DNA from: Neptunomonas japonica DSM 18939
GTDB lineage: Bacteria; Pseudomonadota; Gammaproteobacteria; Pseudomonadales; Balneatricaceae
Assembly (NCBI RefSeq): GCF_000422765.1
Contig: NZ_AUGR01000029.1
Span: forward strand, 1 to 43,544
Direction of reading: 5' to 3'
Length of the DNA: 43,544 nucleotides
A program made the translations under genes and the position numbers. The notes under the pieces were generated by a model. It was not told the DNA's origin and did not search any database. It saw nothing but the letters and a program-made list of their open reading frames with translations. This document shows positions 17,327 through 28,943 of this stretch, piece by piece. Numbering within the stretch: the stretch's first letter is position 1; every line of letters begins with the position of its first letter.

Positions 17327-18491
17327 ATTAATAAGGCCGTTTATACGGCCTTTTTTATACCTGTTTGTCTGTTTAGCGTTTTTTCTGGGCGCGTATAAAA
17401 GCACTTATGCCGTAGCGGCTGATCAGCAAGCTACAAAATCACAGTTGAGTACTCTTAAAAAGAATATCAATAAGGTGCAATCTCAATTAAAAAGAGACAG
17501 GAAAAAACAAGGTGTAGCAGAGCGTGCACTGACAACTACTGAGCAAGAAATCAGTGTATTAGGCAAAAAAATCCATCAGCTTGATAAGAAGTTGAGTACC
17601 TTAAAAGTAGATTTGTCTGGGTATCAAGCCGATAAAGTGGGTTTAGAAGCTAATCTTGAGAAGAGCCAAGCGCGTTTAGAGCAGATTATCCAACAGCAAT
17701 ATCGATTGGGTGCTCAACCTCGCCTTTTTATGCTGCTGAATCAGCGAGATCCTGAACAAATATCGCGTATGACGCACTATTATGATCGCTTTAGCTCTGC
17801 TCAAGTTAAAGAGATGGAGCAATATCAAACGTTATTAAATGATCTTAAATCAACACACCTATCTATTGATACAACACAGCAGGCTATTATCAATAGTCGT
17901 GATCGTTTGAAAGGCTCATTGGCATCACTCACAAACTTACGTGAGCAGCGTAAGCTATCACTGAGTGCTCTAGGCAAGCGGGTTGTGAGTTCTCAAACTA
18001 AACTTAAGCAGCTGCGGCGTGATAAAAAACGTTTGGAAAAGCTTTTAATAGATATCGAGAAATCGATCTCTTCCGCAAATCTTACGCAAAATAATAAAAC
18101 ATTTGCCAGTCTTAAAGGTAGATTGAAATGGCCAGTAAAAGGAAAAATTTTACGCGCTTATGGTAATGTTCAGAATAACCTAAGTTACGATGGTGTATTA
18201 CTTTCAGGAAGCACCGGTGGATCTGTAGCGGCAGTGCATCATGGCAGAGTAGTGTTTTCTGACTGGCTAAGAGGCTACGGTTTATTAACTATTGTTGATC
18301 ATGGAGGAGGATATATGAGCCTCTATGGACAGAATGATAGCTTACTTAAAGAAACTGGGGACTGGGTATCTCAAGGTGAGTCTATCGCGACATTAGGCAG
18401 TAGTGGTGGAAATAGTGAACCCGGTCTATATTTTGCGATCCGACATAAAGGTAAAGCAATTAACCCCAAACGTTGGTTTGTCCGTCATTAA
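17310..18491 (+). CDS. envC: Murein hydrolase activator EnvC
   Basis: EnvC is a periplasmic protein recruited to the division site that activates amidases AmiA and AmiB. The 393-residue product has an N-terminal hydrophobic export segment ([19 protein letters not shown]), a long coiled coil (about 35-260) and a C-terminal LytM/M23 domain (about 270-393). The M23 zinc ligands appear lost: SYDGV stands where HxGxD is expected, and LYFAIR where HxH is expected. That fits an activator rather than an enzyme. The only usual start in frame is TTG at 17310, inside gpmI. An intrinsic-terminator hairpin lies within the first codons, so the exact start is uncertain. Confidence 0.9.
   Translation: MLKPSKLIRPFIRPFLYLFVCLAFFLGAYKSTYAVAADQQATKSQLSTLKKNINKVQSQLKRDRKKQGVAERALTTTEQEISVLGKKIHQLDKKLSTLKVDLSGYQADKVGLEANLEKSQARLEQIIQQQYRLGAQPRLFMLLNQRDPEQISRMTHYYDRFSSAQVKEMEQYQTLLNDLKSTHLSIDTTQQAIINSRDRLKGSLASLTNLREQRKLSLSALGKRVVSSQTKLKQLRRDKKRLEKLLIDIEKSISSANLTQNNKTFASLKGRLKWPVKGKILRAYGNVQNNLSYDGVLLSGSTGGSVAAVHHGRVVFSDWLRGYGLLTIVDHGGGYMSLYGQNDSLLKETGDWVSQGESIATLGSSGGNSEPGLYFAIRHKGKAINPKRWFVRH
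17333..17356 (+). terminator. Intrinsic terminator after gpmI, inside the envC 5' end
   Basis: AAGGCCG and CGGCCTT enclose a six-base loop and are followed by a T run. It begins 7 bp after the gpmI stop. It also encodes part of the apparent EnvC leader (IRPFIRPF), so it may attenuate transcription into envC. Confidence 0.75.
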
Positions 18492-18525
18492 GGATGATAA
18501 ATGTTTTTATTAAAAGGTGGCAGCA

Positions 18526-19821
18526 GTGAAACTATCGTTAAAGCTGGTTAGCGTATTTTTTAGTTTAGGGCTGAGTGCAGCGGCACTGTCTCAAACCGTT
18601 GTGCCTCCTGATTCCGAGGTGCCTAAAGCGCTGCCGTTAGAAGAGTTGCGACGTTTTAGCGAAGTGTTTGATCGCATAAAGAACTCATATGTTGAGCCAG
18701 TAGATGACGCTAAAGTATTGGAAGATGCTATTCGTGGAATGATTTCGGGTTTAGATCCTCATTCATCCTATTTAGAACCTGAAGCTTTTGATGAGTTACG
18801 CGAACATACCAGTGGCGAGTTTGGTGGCGTCGGGATTGAGATTAGCCTTGAAGATGGTTTTATTCGCGTGATTGCCCCTATCGATGATACGCCCGCCGTT
18901 AAAGCAGGTATTAAAGCAGGTGATCTGATTACACGAATTGATGATGAGTCTGTTAAGAGCATGGGTTTAGATGGTGCTATTAGCCGTATGCGGGGCAAGC
19001 CGGGTACTGAGATTGTATTGACTGTCCTGCGTGAGGGTGAGGATAAGCCACTGAGTATTAAAGTCGTGCGTGATGTGATCAAGGTGACGAGCATTAAGCA
19101 TAAAATGCTTGGTGAGCAGTATGCGTATTTGCGGATTACACAGTTCCAAGGAAATACAGGGGGGGACCTGAAAAAAGCGCTGAATAACATTCAGGAAAAA
19201 AGCTCTCTACAAGGCATTGTGCTGGATTTGAGAAATAACCCGGGCGGGGTTTTGCAAGCGGCAGTTGAAGTTGTCGACGCATTCATAGATAACGGCATGA
19301 TTGTTTATACGCAAGGTCGCCTGGCCAGTGCTGACAGTGAGTTTATGGCAACAGCAAATGTTGTGTCGGCAACCGTACCCATGGTCGTATTGATTAATGG
19401 TGGCTCGGCGTCTGCATCAGAAATTGTTGCCGGTGCACTTCAAGATCATAAACGTGCTGTGATTATGGGAACGGGCAGTTTTGGAAAAGGTTCTGTACAA
19501 ACTATCTTACCATTAACACAGCGCCGTGCCTTGAAGCTTACAACGGCTCGGTATTTCACGCCAAGTGGTCGTTCAATTCAAGCGCAAGGCATACAGCCAG
19601 ATGTAGTAGTTGAAGAAGCTGAGCTGAAAAGAGTGCAAGGTAGAGATTTTCCAAAAGAGAAAGACTTGTCGGGTCACTTGTTTAATGGACAAACTGAACA
19701 ATCGGAAGATAACGAGCTAGCAGAGGCGCAGAAGGGCTTGTCGCAAAGAGATTATCAACTTTATGAAGCGCTTAACTTGCTTAAAGCGTTAACGATTGTT
19801 GGAAAAGTGACAGCACCGTAA
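18526..19821 (+). CDS. ctpA: C-terminal processing peptidase, S41 family
   Basis: This periplasmic serine protease cleaves C-termini of envelope proteins; in Pseudomonas the CtpA homologue controls cell-wall endopeptidases. The 431-residue product has a signal peptide (LVSVFFSLGLSAAALSQ), an N-terminal helical part with GLDPHSSYLEP, a PDZ domain (about 90-180, GGVGIEISLEDG to KAGDLI), and the S41 core. The core carries the catalytic Ser in NGGSASASEI and the Lys in GSFGKGSVQT. The GTG at 18526 is preferred because AAGGTGG lies five bases before it. A GTG at 18517 is also in frame. It follows envC and overlaps yibQ in TAATG. Confidence 0.94.
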   Translation: MKLSLKLVSVFFSLGLSAAALSQTVVPPDSEVPKALPLEELRRFSEVFDRIKNSYVEPVDDAKVLEDAIRGMISGLDPHSSYLEPEAFDELREHTSGEFGGVGIEISLEDGFIRVIAPIDDTPAVKAGIKAGDLITRIDDESVKSMGLDGAISRMRGKPGTEIVLTVLREGEDKPLSIKVVRDVIKVTSIKHKMLGEQYAYLRITQFQGNTGGDLKKALNNIQEKSSLQGIVLDLRNNPGGVLQAAVEVVDAFIDNGMIVYTQGRLASADSEFMATANVVSATVPMVVLINGGSASASEIVAGALQDHKRAVIMGTGSFGKGSVQTILPLTQRRALKLTTARYFTPSGRSIQAQGIQPDVVVEEAELKRVQGRDFPKEKDLSGHLFNGQTEQSEDNELAEAQKGLSQRDYQLYEALNLLKALTIVGKVTAP

Positions 19822-20675
19822 TGGCTGCTCGCTGGTACGAGGTGGTTTGTGGCCTCTGCTTGGCCGTTAGTGTTAACTGTCAGGCGGGCAACAACTTGGA
19901 CGCTGTTATACAGCCGCGTATTGTTATTGTGATTGATGATATTGGTAATAGCTTGTCTCAAGGCCGAGCAGCGCTTGCACTGCCGGGGCCTGTTACTTAT
20001 GCCGTGTTACCTTACTCTGCTCATGGGCGACTACTCGCTATTGCGGCCCATAAGTTAGGTAAAGATGTCATGCTGCATGCGCCTATGGCTAATGACCAGA
20101 ATTTAAAGCTAGGCCCAGGAGCGCTAACACCTGACTTATCCGAAATTCGTTTTAAAAAAATTTTGAATGATGATTTGGATGCGGTTCCTTATGCTGTTGG
20201 TTTGAATAACCATATGGGAAGTTTACTGACTCGCCAGCGAGTACCGATGAAATGGGTGATGGAAGTTGCAAAATCGCGTAATCTTTTTTTTCTCGACAGT
20301 CGCACAACACGTGGCAGTGTGGCGTGGAGCACTGCCCGAAAAGCAGGGGTTCCGGCACTGAGTAGAGATATCTTTCTTGATCACGTACAAACAGAGGCTT
20401 TTTTAAGTCAGCAGTTTATTCGGGCTGTGAAAATTGCGAGAAAGCACGGCTCTGCTATTGTGATTGGTCACCCTTACCCTCTTACGACTGCGTTTTTGGA
20501 AAAGGCGATTCCAGCACTAGATGAGGCGGGTGTACAATTAGTGTCGGCACCCGCTTTAATCATGCAAAAGCAACAGGCCGCCTTGTTAGCGAAAGCAAAT
20601 AAGAAACCTAATGAAGTCGCACGCTCACCATCAGCGGAGTGTGACTTTTCACAATCCTATGGATGTGAGGAATGA
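19821..20675 (+). CDS. yibQ: Divergent polysaccharide deacetylase family protein (YibQ)
   Basis: The 284-residue protein has an N-terminal export signal (YEVVCGLCLAVSVNCQA) and a divergent polysaccharide deacetylase fold. RIVIVIDDIGNS gives the two aspartates of the first motif. Later LNNHMGSLLT and LFFLDSRTT, and the C-terminal VIGHPYP, are typical of this family. The substrate is unknown; neighbours envC and ctpA point to envelope or peptidoglycan work. The ATG overlaps the ctpA stop, so the genes are translationally coupled. It converges on slmA. Confidence 0.88.
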   Translation: MAARWYEVVCGLCLAVSVNCQAGNNLDAVIQPRIVIVIDDIGNSLSQGRAALALPGPVTYAVLPYSAHGRLLAIAAHKLGKDVMLHAPMANDQNLKLGPGALTPDLSEIRFKKILNDDLDAVPYAVGLNNHMGSLLTRQRVPMKWVMEVAKSRNLFFLDSRTTRGSVAWSTARKAGVPALSRDIFLDHVQTEAFLSQQFIRAVKIARKHGSAIVIGHPYPLTTAFLEKAIPALDEAGVQLVSAPALIMQKQQAALLAKANKKPNEVARSPSAECDFSQSYGCEE

Positions 20676-20709
20676 TTAACCAGATAAACTGTAGGCTTAT
20701 CTAGTTAAT
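20675..20709. repeat. Imperfect 13-bp inverted repeat between yibQ and slmA
   Basis: ATTAAC plus AGATAA on the left pair with TTATCT plus GTTAAT on the right, with one mismatch and a nine-base loop. It begins at the last base of the yibQ stop codon. No U-tract follows on either strand. It may mark the transcript ends of the two convergent operons. Confidence 0.55.
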
Positions 20710-20725
20710 ATGTTGTCACTAATGG

Positions 20726-21322
20726 TTAAGCCGGGCGGAAAAGGCCTATAGCAAGCCTTTGCCATTGATCATTCCAGTGTTCGGTTGGTTTGCGCTGGAA
20801 CTCACTTCTGACAAATTGACGAATCCTACCTTCAAGTACGGCAATCATTAGATTAGCGGTAATGCCTGCTGTTGTTTCAGTACGTAGCCCTTCTTTAAAC
20901 TCTGCCTCGCGCATAACTTGCTTTAATTGTGTCTCTAGCCGTTCAAAGAACTGGTTAACACGATGGCGAAGTCTATCGGTTTCGCCAGCAAGAGCATCTC
21001 CTGTGAGGATACGGGCCATCCCTGGGTTGCGTTCAATAAAAGCTAACACCAAGGTTAGAATTTGTTCGCACTGACGAATTGCCGGGCTATCAGAAGACGT
21101 AATGATATTAGCTCTTGAGAAAATAGTTTCTTCAATAAAGCCGATTAAGCCCTCGAACATGCGCGCCTTACTAGGGAAGTGGCGATAAAGCGCCGCTTCT
21201 GAAACGCCGACTTCTTTTGCAAGCGCTGCCGTAGTAATACGTTGGCCATGATTAGATTCCAGCATTCTGGCGAGTGCTTGTAGAATTTGCTCGCTTCTGG
21301 AAACTTTCGTATTTTCGCTCAT
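20726..21322 (-). CDS. slmA: Nucleoid occlusion factor SlmA
   Basis: SlmA is a TetR-family DNA-binding protein that, bound to chromosomal SBS sites, disrupts FtsZ polymers over the nucleoid. The 198-residue length equals that of Escherichia coli SlmA. The N-terminal helix-turn-helix is ITTAALAKEVGVSEAALYRH, followed by FPSKARMFEGLIGFIEE. The C-terminal dimer domain includes ERNPGMARILTGDAL and ends WQRLAIGLFRP. The ATG at 21322 lies 11 bp after the argB stop with AGG upstream; a longer frame from 21367 would run into argB. It is last in the coaBC-dut-algC-argB-slmA run. Confidence 0.95.
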   Translation of the reverse strand: MSENTKVSRSEQILQALARMLESNHGQRITTAALAKEVGVSEAALYRHFPSKARMFEGLIGFIEETIFSRANIITSSDSPAIRQCEQILTLVLAFIERNPGMARILTGDALAGETDRLRHRVNQFFERLETQLKQVMREAEFKEGLRTETTAGITANLMIAVLEGRIRQFVRSEFQRKPTEHWNDQWQRLAIGLFRPA

Positions 21323-21332
21323 GTAAAGCCTA

Positions 21333-23649
<2,317 letters not shown>

Positions 23650-23668
23650 GCTTTCATCCTTGTAAGAA

Positions 23669-24124
23669 TTAAGAGCGTCCAGACGAGCCAAATCCGCCTG
23701 CACCGCGTTCAGTGTCAGTAAAATTATCGACAACTTCAAAGTCTGCCTGCACTACAGGAACCAATACTAATTGAGCAATTCGCTCGCCTGGCTCCATCGT
23801 AAAGCGGGTGTTGCCGCGGTTCCAGCAAGAGACAAAGAGTTGCCCTTGGTAGTCGGAATCGATCAGCCCCACCAAGTTCCCCAATACGATACCGTGTTTG
23901 TGACCTAGCCCTGAGCGAGGCAAAATCATAGCGCATAGCGATGGGTCTTCAATATGAATCGCCATACCTGTTGGGATTAGCTCCGTTTCGCCAGGCTCTA
24001 ACGTGAGGGCTTGATCAAGACAAGCGCGCAGGTCTAAGCCTGCTGAGCCCGGTGTTGCATAGTTTGGTAGAGGGAATGCTTGACCAATTCTGTCATCCAG
24101 AATTTTAACCTGTATTTTTTTCAT
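23669..24124 (-). CDS. dut: dUTP diphosphatase
   Basis: Dut hydrolyses dUTP to dUMP, keeping uracil out of DNA and feeding dTMP synthesis. The 151-residue trimeric-type enzyme shows the five motifs: [39 protein letters not shown] and the C-terminal glycine-rich arm [11 protein letters not shown]. The start codon overlaps the coaBC stop by four bases, and the ribosome binding site is weak, so translation is probably coupled. Confidence 0.97.
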   Translation of the reverse strand: MKKIQVKILDDRIGQAFPLPNYATPGSAGLDLRACLDQALTLEPGETELIPTGMAIHIEDPSLCAMILPRSGLGHKHGIVLGNLVGLIDSDYQGQLFVSCWNRGNTRFTMEPGERIAQLVLVPVVQADFEVVDNFTDTERGAGGFGSSGRS

Positions 24125-25326
24125 TTTGATGTCTTATAAAGTTGAGAGATCTGTTCAATCAATTGTGTAGCCAGCTGGCGTTTGCTGGTTTGAGGAATTT
24201 CAATATGCGTTTCTTGAGTCACTAGCGTGACAGCATTTTCGTCGCTATTAAAACCTATGCCTGCTTGTGAAACGTCATTAGCAATGATCATATCTAAATT
24301 CTTACGTTCTAGTTTTCCTTGAGCGTAAGATAATACATCGCGTGTTTCTGCCGCAAAACCAATGGTGAAAGGTTTGTCCGCTCTTCCTGCTATAGTCGCA
24401 ACAATATCTGGGTTTTTGACCAGGTGGAGTTCCATTATCTCCTCGTTGCCTTTTTTGATCTTATGTTCAGCGATAGAAGTAGGGCGATAATCAGCTACGG
24501 CAGCGCACGCAATAAAAATGTCACAGTCGCTAATACCTTCTAATGAAGCTTCTAACATATCTTCAGCAGTTGTAATGGATACGCGTTCTACGTGAGCTGG
24601 TGCGGGTAAGTTAACGGGCCCGCTGATTAGTTTGACGTTAGCGCCTGCATCGATAGCCGCCTCTGCCAGTGCGTAGCCCATTTTGCCAGAGCTATGGTTG
24701 GATATATAACGAACAGGGTCGAGCGGCTCACGTGTTGGTCCCGCTGTAATATGGATATTGAGACCCGCCAAAGCGCCGTTATCAAATTGTTTGGATACTC
24801 TGTCTAAAATGTCCGTGGGTTCGATCATACGCCCTGGGCCTGTATCACCGCAGGCTTGTTCGCCAACACCCGGCCCCCATAATTGAACGTGCTGTTGCTG
24901 CAGCGTATCTGCATTTTTTTGTGTTGCGCTAGAGCGCCACATCGCCTGGTTCATCGCAGGAGCTAAGCAAATAGGGGCTGCTGTAGCGAGGCATAAAGTG
25001 CTGAGTAGGTCGTTGCCCATGCCATTTGCTAGGCGTGCCATAAAGTCGGCACTAGCTGGGGCGATGACAATTAAATCGGCCCATTTTGCTAGTTCTATAT
25101 GGCCCATTCCAGCTTCAGCTTCAGGGTCGAGTAGTTCAAGGTGAACCGGATGCCCTGATAGTGCCTGTAGCGTTAACGGTGTGATGAAAGAGGTTGCAGC
25201 CGGGGTCATTACGATCCGCACATCCGCTCCTGCTGTTTTCAATAAACGCGTGAGTTCAGCGCTTTTATAGGCAGCGATTCCGCCTGTTATACCTAAAATT
25301 ATTTGTTTGTTAGTAAGTCTATACAT
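24121..25326 (-). CDS. coaBC: Phosphopantothenoylcysteine decarboxylase / phosphopantothenate-cysteine ligase
   Basis: This bifunctional enzyme makes 4'-phosphopantetheine for coenzyme A. The 401-residue protein has an N-terminal flavin-dependent CoaC domain (1-185), with [14 protein letters not shown], the FMN-site histidine region [19 protein letters not shown] and a [17 protein letters not shown] loop. The C-terminal CoaB domain (190-401) has [19 protein letters not shown], a dimer motif [15 protein letters not shown] and the KIKKG lysine loop. It is first in the coaBC-dut-algC-argB-slmA run and divergent from radC. Confidence 0.97.
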   Translation of the reverse strand: MYRLTNKQIILGITGGIAAYKSAELTRLLKTAGADVRIVMTPAATSFITPLTLQALSGHPVHLELLDPEAEAGMGHIELAKWADLIVIAPASADFMARLANGMGNDLLSTLCLATAAPICLAPAMNQAMWRSSATQKNADTLQQQHVQLWGPGVGEQACGDTGPGRMIEPTDILDRVSKQFDNGALAGLNIHITAGPTREPLDPVRYISNHSSGKMGYALAEAAIDAGANVKLISGPVNLPAPAHVERVSITTAEDMLEASLEGISDCDIFIACAAVADYRPTSIAEHKIKKGNEEIMELHLVKNPDIVATIAGRADKPFTIGFAAETRDVLSYAQGKLERKNLDMIIANDVSQAGIGFNSDENAVTLVTQETHIEIPQTSKRQLATQLIEQISQLYKTSK

Positions 25327-25440
25327 ACCTTGGGCAACCCGGGATTACGCAGTTGTGGTAAAGGGGTGTAAGATACCACTTCAGGAAATCTTTGCGTAGA
25401 CCTTCTATGGGATTATACGTAACTAGCACAAGGAATGTGT

Positions 25441-26115
25441 ATGGCGATTACAGACTGGCCTGAGTTAGAACGGCCTAGGGAAAAACTTTTGGCGCAGGGT
25501 GCATCGTCTTTATCTGATGCAGAATTATTGGCTATTTTTCTTCGAACGGGTATTAAAGGAACTAGCGCAGTAGATTTAGCACGCGATCTATTAAATCGAT
25601 TTGATGGCTTGCGCCCCCTCTTAGAAAGCTCACAAGAAGAGTTTTGTGAAGCACCGGGATTAGGCCCTGCCAAGTATGCTCAATTACAAGCGGTCTTAGA
25701 GATGAGTCGTCGACATTTGATGGCTGCATTGCAAAGAGGCGAGCTAATGGGTAGTCCAGAGGCTGTCAGACATTATTTAATAGCGCAAATGAGGCATCAC
25801 CAACAAGAGGTGTTCGCCTGTCTTTTTCTTGATAATAAGCACAGAGTTATCCGCTTTGAGCCGATGTTTTATGGCACTATCGATGCGGCATCGGTGTACC
25901 CTAGAGAGGTAGTGAAAAGAGCGCTGTCTTTAAATGCTGCTGCTGTTATTTTTTCGCATAACCATCCATCCGGTGTCGCGGAACCTTCCTTGGCGGATAA
26001 GCAAATTACAAAACGCTTAGTGGATGGGTTACAGCTGGTGGACATACGGGTACTGGATCACATGATCGTAGGTGACCCAGACGTAATATCTTTTGCAGAG
26101 CAAGGGTTGCTCTGA
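25441..26115 (+). CDS. radC: JAB-domain protein RadC
   Basis: RadC proteins carry a helix-hairpin-helix N-terminal part (about 1-85, with [14 protein letters not shown] and [14 protein letters not shown]) and a JAMM/MPN metallopeptidase-like domain. The signature [23 protein letters not shown] supplies the zinc histidines, with the aspartate in the following ADKQIT. The molecular function is unsettled; an old link to DNA repair was withdrawn for Escherichia coli. The ATG at 25441 has AGGA six bases before it and is preferred over the ATG at 25435. In enterics radC precedes rpmB; here a hemerythrin gene intervenes. Confidence 0.93.
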   Translation: MAITDWPELERPREKLLAQGASSLSDAELLAIFLRTGIKGTSAVDLARDLLNRFDGLRPLLESSQEEFCEAPGLGPAKYAQLQAVLEMSRRHLMAALQRGELMGSPEAVRHYLIAQMRHHQQEVFACLFLDNKHRVIRFEPMFYGTIDAASVYPREVVKRALSLNAAAVIFSHNHPSGVAEPSLADKQITKRLVDGLQLVDIRVLDHMIVGDPDVISFAEQGLL

Positions 26116-26117
26116 GC

Positions 26118-26669
26118 TTACATATAGCTGGCAACGCCCACTTGTGTATGGCGCATATGGATGGATAGACCAAGAGAGGAGAGGCCTTTATCACCTAATA
26201 TTTCAGCAGAAAGGGGGAGGAACTCCCTTTCTTCGAACTGTGCATGGTCAAGGTATGAGTTGGCTAGCCTTAATGCCATTGCTTGGTCAAATATTACAAA
26301 CTTACCTTTAGCTAGCTGTTTGATATCAGGCTCAATTAGTTTCCATTGCAGTTCAAGCATGCGATGTTCATTTGTGAGCTGCTTAATCATTGTCTTTGAC
26401 TTAAGGGTTTCTTCACCACGTCTTGCACAGTCAAGCACGACATTGAATAACTCGTCTTCCTCTTCTTTGTGGTGTTTGAGCACAACTTCATGAAAGAAAC
26501 TATATAGCTTGGCGGCCGTTTGCTTGATATCAGCAGATATCGGTTCGCTAATATTTGTTGTTGCTAAGCTACGAAGCTGTTCAAAGTTCTTAATGATGCC
26601 CACGTGGCAGTTTGAAAAATCCATCAATGGATCATCATTACCCGTTATCTTAATATTATTGTTATCCAT
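26118..26669 (-). CDS. Hemerythrin HHE-domain protein
   Basis: The 183-residue protein is a four-helix hemerythrin-like domain, expected to bind a non-heme di-iron site and to sense or carry oxygen, NO or iron. Likely ligands are His in SNCHVGI, His-x-x-x-x-x-His plus acidic residues in SFFHEVVLKHHKEEEDELF, His in NEHRMLE and His/Glu in YLDHAQFEEREFLPL. ATG at 26669 has AGGA about eight bases before it; a frame from 26756 adds 29 unlikely residues. It points against radC, only two bases from that stop. Confidence 0.85.
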   Translation of the reverse strand: MDNNNIKITGNDDPLMDFSNCHVGIIKNFEQLRSLATTNISEPISADIKQTAAKLYSFFHEVVLKHHKEEEDELFNVVLDCARRGEETLKSKTMIKQLTNEHRMLELQWKLIEPDIKQLAKGKFVIFDQAMALRLANSYLDHAQFEEREFLPLSAEILGDKGLSSLGLSIHMRHTQVGVASYM

Positions 26670-27065
26670 TGGATTATCCTGTTTGCGTTGAATGGCTACG
26701 GATTCCAAGGTTGGAATTCTGTATTGTGTAATACTAAGAGGGTTTGTCATACGCATATATGACGAATATCAAAGTTATACCGAAATCATCGATGTTTTTG
26801 TAATAATGTATCGCTTTATGGCTTATTACTTTTTTATAAGGATGTTTTTGCTTGTTTTTTAGCTGAAACCTTCTCCTTTTAGGAAATCTTAATGGTATTT
26901 GATGTTCCTTCTCTATATAATTCGCCCCCTTCTATTCGTGCTTGGTACGGGATTCAGTTCGGTTATTGAACGCTCCGCCTGAGGTTTGCTTATATACACA
27001 GTATCTGTGAAGCAACCAATAGACATCCGAAATAGAAGTTAATAATGTAATTTGAGGCTTTGATT
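26670..27065. other. Divergent promoter region, hemerythrin gene / rpmB
   Basis: This gap of nearly 400 bp holds no supported gene. A perfect TATAAT at 26916-26921, followed by a GC-rich TCGCCCCC discriminator, could be the rpmB promoter -10, but no good -35 is seen at the right distance. A second weak option is TTGAAC at 26966 with TATATA at 26991 (19-bp spacing). Confidence 0.35.
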
Positions 27066-27302
27066 ATGGCTAAAGTTTGTATGGTTACTGGCAAGCGCCC
27101 AGTAACAGGAAATAATGTTTCTCACTCACAACGCAAAACGCGTCGTCGTTTTCTTCCTAACCTGCATTGGCACCGTTTTTGGGTAGAAACTGAGAATAAA
27201 TTCGTTCGTTTACGTGTAACTGCTAAAGGCATGCGTATTATCGATAAAAAAGGCATTGATGCAGTACTTGTTGAAGTTCGTGCACGTGGCGAAAAGGTAT
27301 AA
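27066..27302 (+). CDS. rpmB: 50S ribosomal protein L28
   Basis: The 78-residue product begins [21 protein letters not shown] and continues with [10 protein letters not shown] and an [16 protein letters not shown] segment, all diagnostic of L28. The ATG at 27066 is preferred to a TTG two codons earlier. It is followed after 11 bp by rpmG, the usual pair. Confidence 0.98.
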   Translation: MAKVCMVTGKRPVTGNNVSHSQRKTRRRFLPNLHWHRFWVETENKFVRLRVTAKGMRIIDKKGIDAVLVEVRARGEKV

Positions 27303-27313
27303 GGAGCTAGACG

Positions 27314-27484
27314 ATGGCAGCTAAAGGTAATCGTGAAAAGATCCGTCTGGTTTCTTCTGCAGGCACAGGTCATTTCTACACAACTGATAAAAACAAACGT
27401 AACATGCCAGAGAAATTCGAGATCAAAAAATTTGATCCTGTAGTTCGTCAGCACGTTATGTATAAAGAAGCTAAAATCAAATAA
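27314..27484 (+). CDS. rpmG: 50S ribosomal protein L33
   Basis: A 56-residue product with IREKI-like [19 protein letters not shown] and the C-terminal [17 protein letters not shown] is the zinc-free (C-minus) form of L33. GGAG lies about seven bases before the ATG. It is co-transcribed with rpmB and ends 16 bp before a terminator. Confidence 0.98.
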   Translation: MAAKGNREKIRLVSSAGTGHFYTTDKNKRNMPEKFEIKKFDPVVRQHVMYKEAKIK

Positions 27485-27499
27485 GATTGCTGCTTCTCA

Positions 27500-27526
27500 A
27501 AAAGCCCGGTTATGCCGGGCTTTTTT
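27500..27526. terminator. Bidirectional terminator between rpmG and the MocR-type gene
   Basis: GCCCGG and CCGGGC enclose a five-base loop, with A and T runs on the two flanks, so it works in either direction. The stop codon of the leftward regulator gene lies in the loop, so its last codons form one arm. Confidence 0.93.
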
Positions 27527-28943
27527 GTGTTTGAAAATTGATCTCCTCAGAAATCAGCTCTCCAAGCCTTGCTAGCGCAGATAGTTGTTTGGGTGTGTTG
27601 TCGAATGTGCTGAAATTAAGGCGTATACAGTGTTGGAATTGCCTCGCTGTGCCGAATAAGCTGCCGGGTGTTATGCTAACGCCGTCGCTTTTCATCCGCT
27701 CAAACAAGTTGTCGCCGTCAATATTGAAAGGAAGGGTTATCCAGCATAGGTAGCCGCTATCTGGATTATTTATATGCGCTTCTACAGGAAGACATATTTT
27801 TAGTGCTTCGATAAATAGTATTTTTCGTTGTCTGTAGTTGTTTTGAAGCTGCTTAATATGACGGTCGAAATTAGCTGACTCCATCCACAAAGCAGAAGCA
27901 TGTTGCATCAGACCTGATGTCGCGAGTGTGGTGACATATTTCAAATAGTTAACTTGATCAAAATATCGTCCGGGGCTGACCCAACCAATACGGATGTCTG
28001 GATCGAGTATTTTTGACAGGGCGCTGCATAAAATAACACGCCCCTCGGTATCCATTGATTTCAGTGTTCTGCGTCGCTGTGAGGTATGCACCAGTTTGCC
28101 AAATACATCATCCTCGATAATAACTAAATCATACGCTTGCGCTATGGCCATTAATGATGACTTCATTGTATCTGGCATGTTAAACCCCAGAGGGTTATTG
28201 GCGTGGGGGTTGAGTAGAATCGTTTTTATTTCCCAACGCTCTAATATATTAGAGAGCTGTTCTAAGTCGATGCCATCTGGCGCATGGGACGGTATTTCAA
28301 TTATCTGTAAGCCCAGAGCTTCTATGCATTGTAATGTTCCATAGAAGCAGGGCGATTCTACCGCGATAATGTCGCCGGGTTGTGTGGTGCTCCTAAGTGC
28401 AAGTGAAATGGCTTCTTGTGCGCCGTTGGTAATGATGATCTCTTCAGGATCAAGCTCGGCATGGCCGCTATGTGTTTTTTTTGCAATTTGTTGTCTCAGC
28501 TCAAGGTTGCCTGGTGGTGCTTGGTAGTGGCTATAGATCGCGGGAGACTTTATTTCTAGGCGAACTAGTTTGTTTAATTGCTTATAAAACTCTTTGCGCC
28601 CTTTGATACGAGTATCTGGGTTAGCACTACCAAAAACTACATCAGCTTGACGTTGAGCAGACCCAATAATATCCAGTGAGGTTGCGCCGCGAATCACTTT
28701 TTGAGGTGATGGTGGTTGCGGTTGATCGTATTCGGTATCAGCTTTTATGGAAAACCCTTTTCTTGGGTGAGCAAGGATTACTCGGCTTTGCTCAAGTGCG
28801 ATATAGGCTCGGATGACACTGTTTTTACTGACATTTAGTGTTTGTGACAGGCTTCTGACAGAAGGTAGGAAATCATATGCCTGAAGTGCACCTGAGCGCA
28901 GCTGGTGCTCGATGTGTTTAATAACTTTTTCATAAACTTTCAT
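27510..28943 (-). CDS. MocR/PdxR-type GntR regulator with aminotransferase domain
   Basis: The 477-residue protein joins a winged helix of the GntR family (residues 1-70, LPSVRSLSQTLNVSKNSVIRAY) to a fold-type I PLP aminotransferase-like domain (about 110-470). The PLP lysine is in SALSKILDPDIRIGW, and NPHANNPLGF fits the cofactor loop. MocR proteins are transcription regulators that sense PLP or amino compounds (PdxR, GabR, TauR). The effector here cannot be told. The ATG has no Shine-Dalgarno sequence and directly abuts one arm of an inverted repeat, so translation may be leaderless and autoregulated. The divergent EamA gene is the likely target. Confidence 0.9.
   Translation of the reverse strand: MKVYEKVIKHIEHQLRSGALQAYDFLPSVRSLSQTLNVSKNSVIRAYIALEQSRVILAHPRKGFSIKADTEYDQPQPPSPQKVIRGATSLDIIGSAQRQADVVFGSANPDTRIKGRKEFYKQLNKLVRLEIKSPAIYSHYQAPPGNLELRQQIAKKTHSGHAELDPEEIIITNGAQEAISLALRSTTQPGDIIAVESPCFYGTLQCIEALGLQIIEIPSHAPDGIDLEQLSNILERWEIKTILLNPHANNPLGFNMPDTMKSSLMAIAQAYDLVIIEDDVFGKLVHTSQRRRTLKSMDTEGRVILCSALSKILDPDIRIGWVSPGRYFDQVNYLKYVTTLATSGLMQHASALWMESANFDRHIKQLQNNYRQRKILFIEALKICLPVEAHINNPDSGYLCWITLPFNIDGDNLFERMKSDGVSITPGSLFGTARQFQHCIRLNFSTFDNTPKQLSALARLGELISEEINFQTQKSPA

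Noticed and set aside
18768-19190. A 140-residue open frame opposite ctpA
   Set aside because: Overlaps the signature-bearing PDZ region of ctpA and has no own signals.
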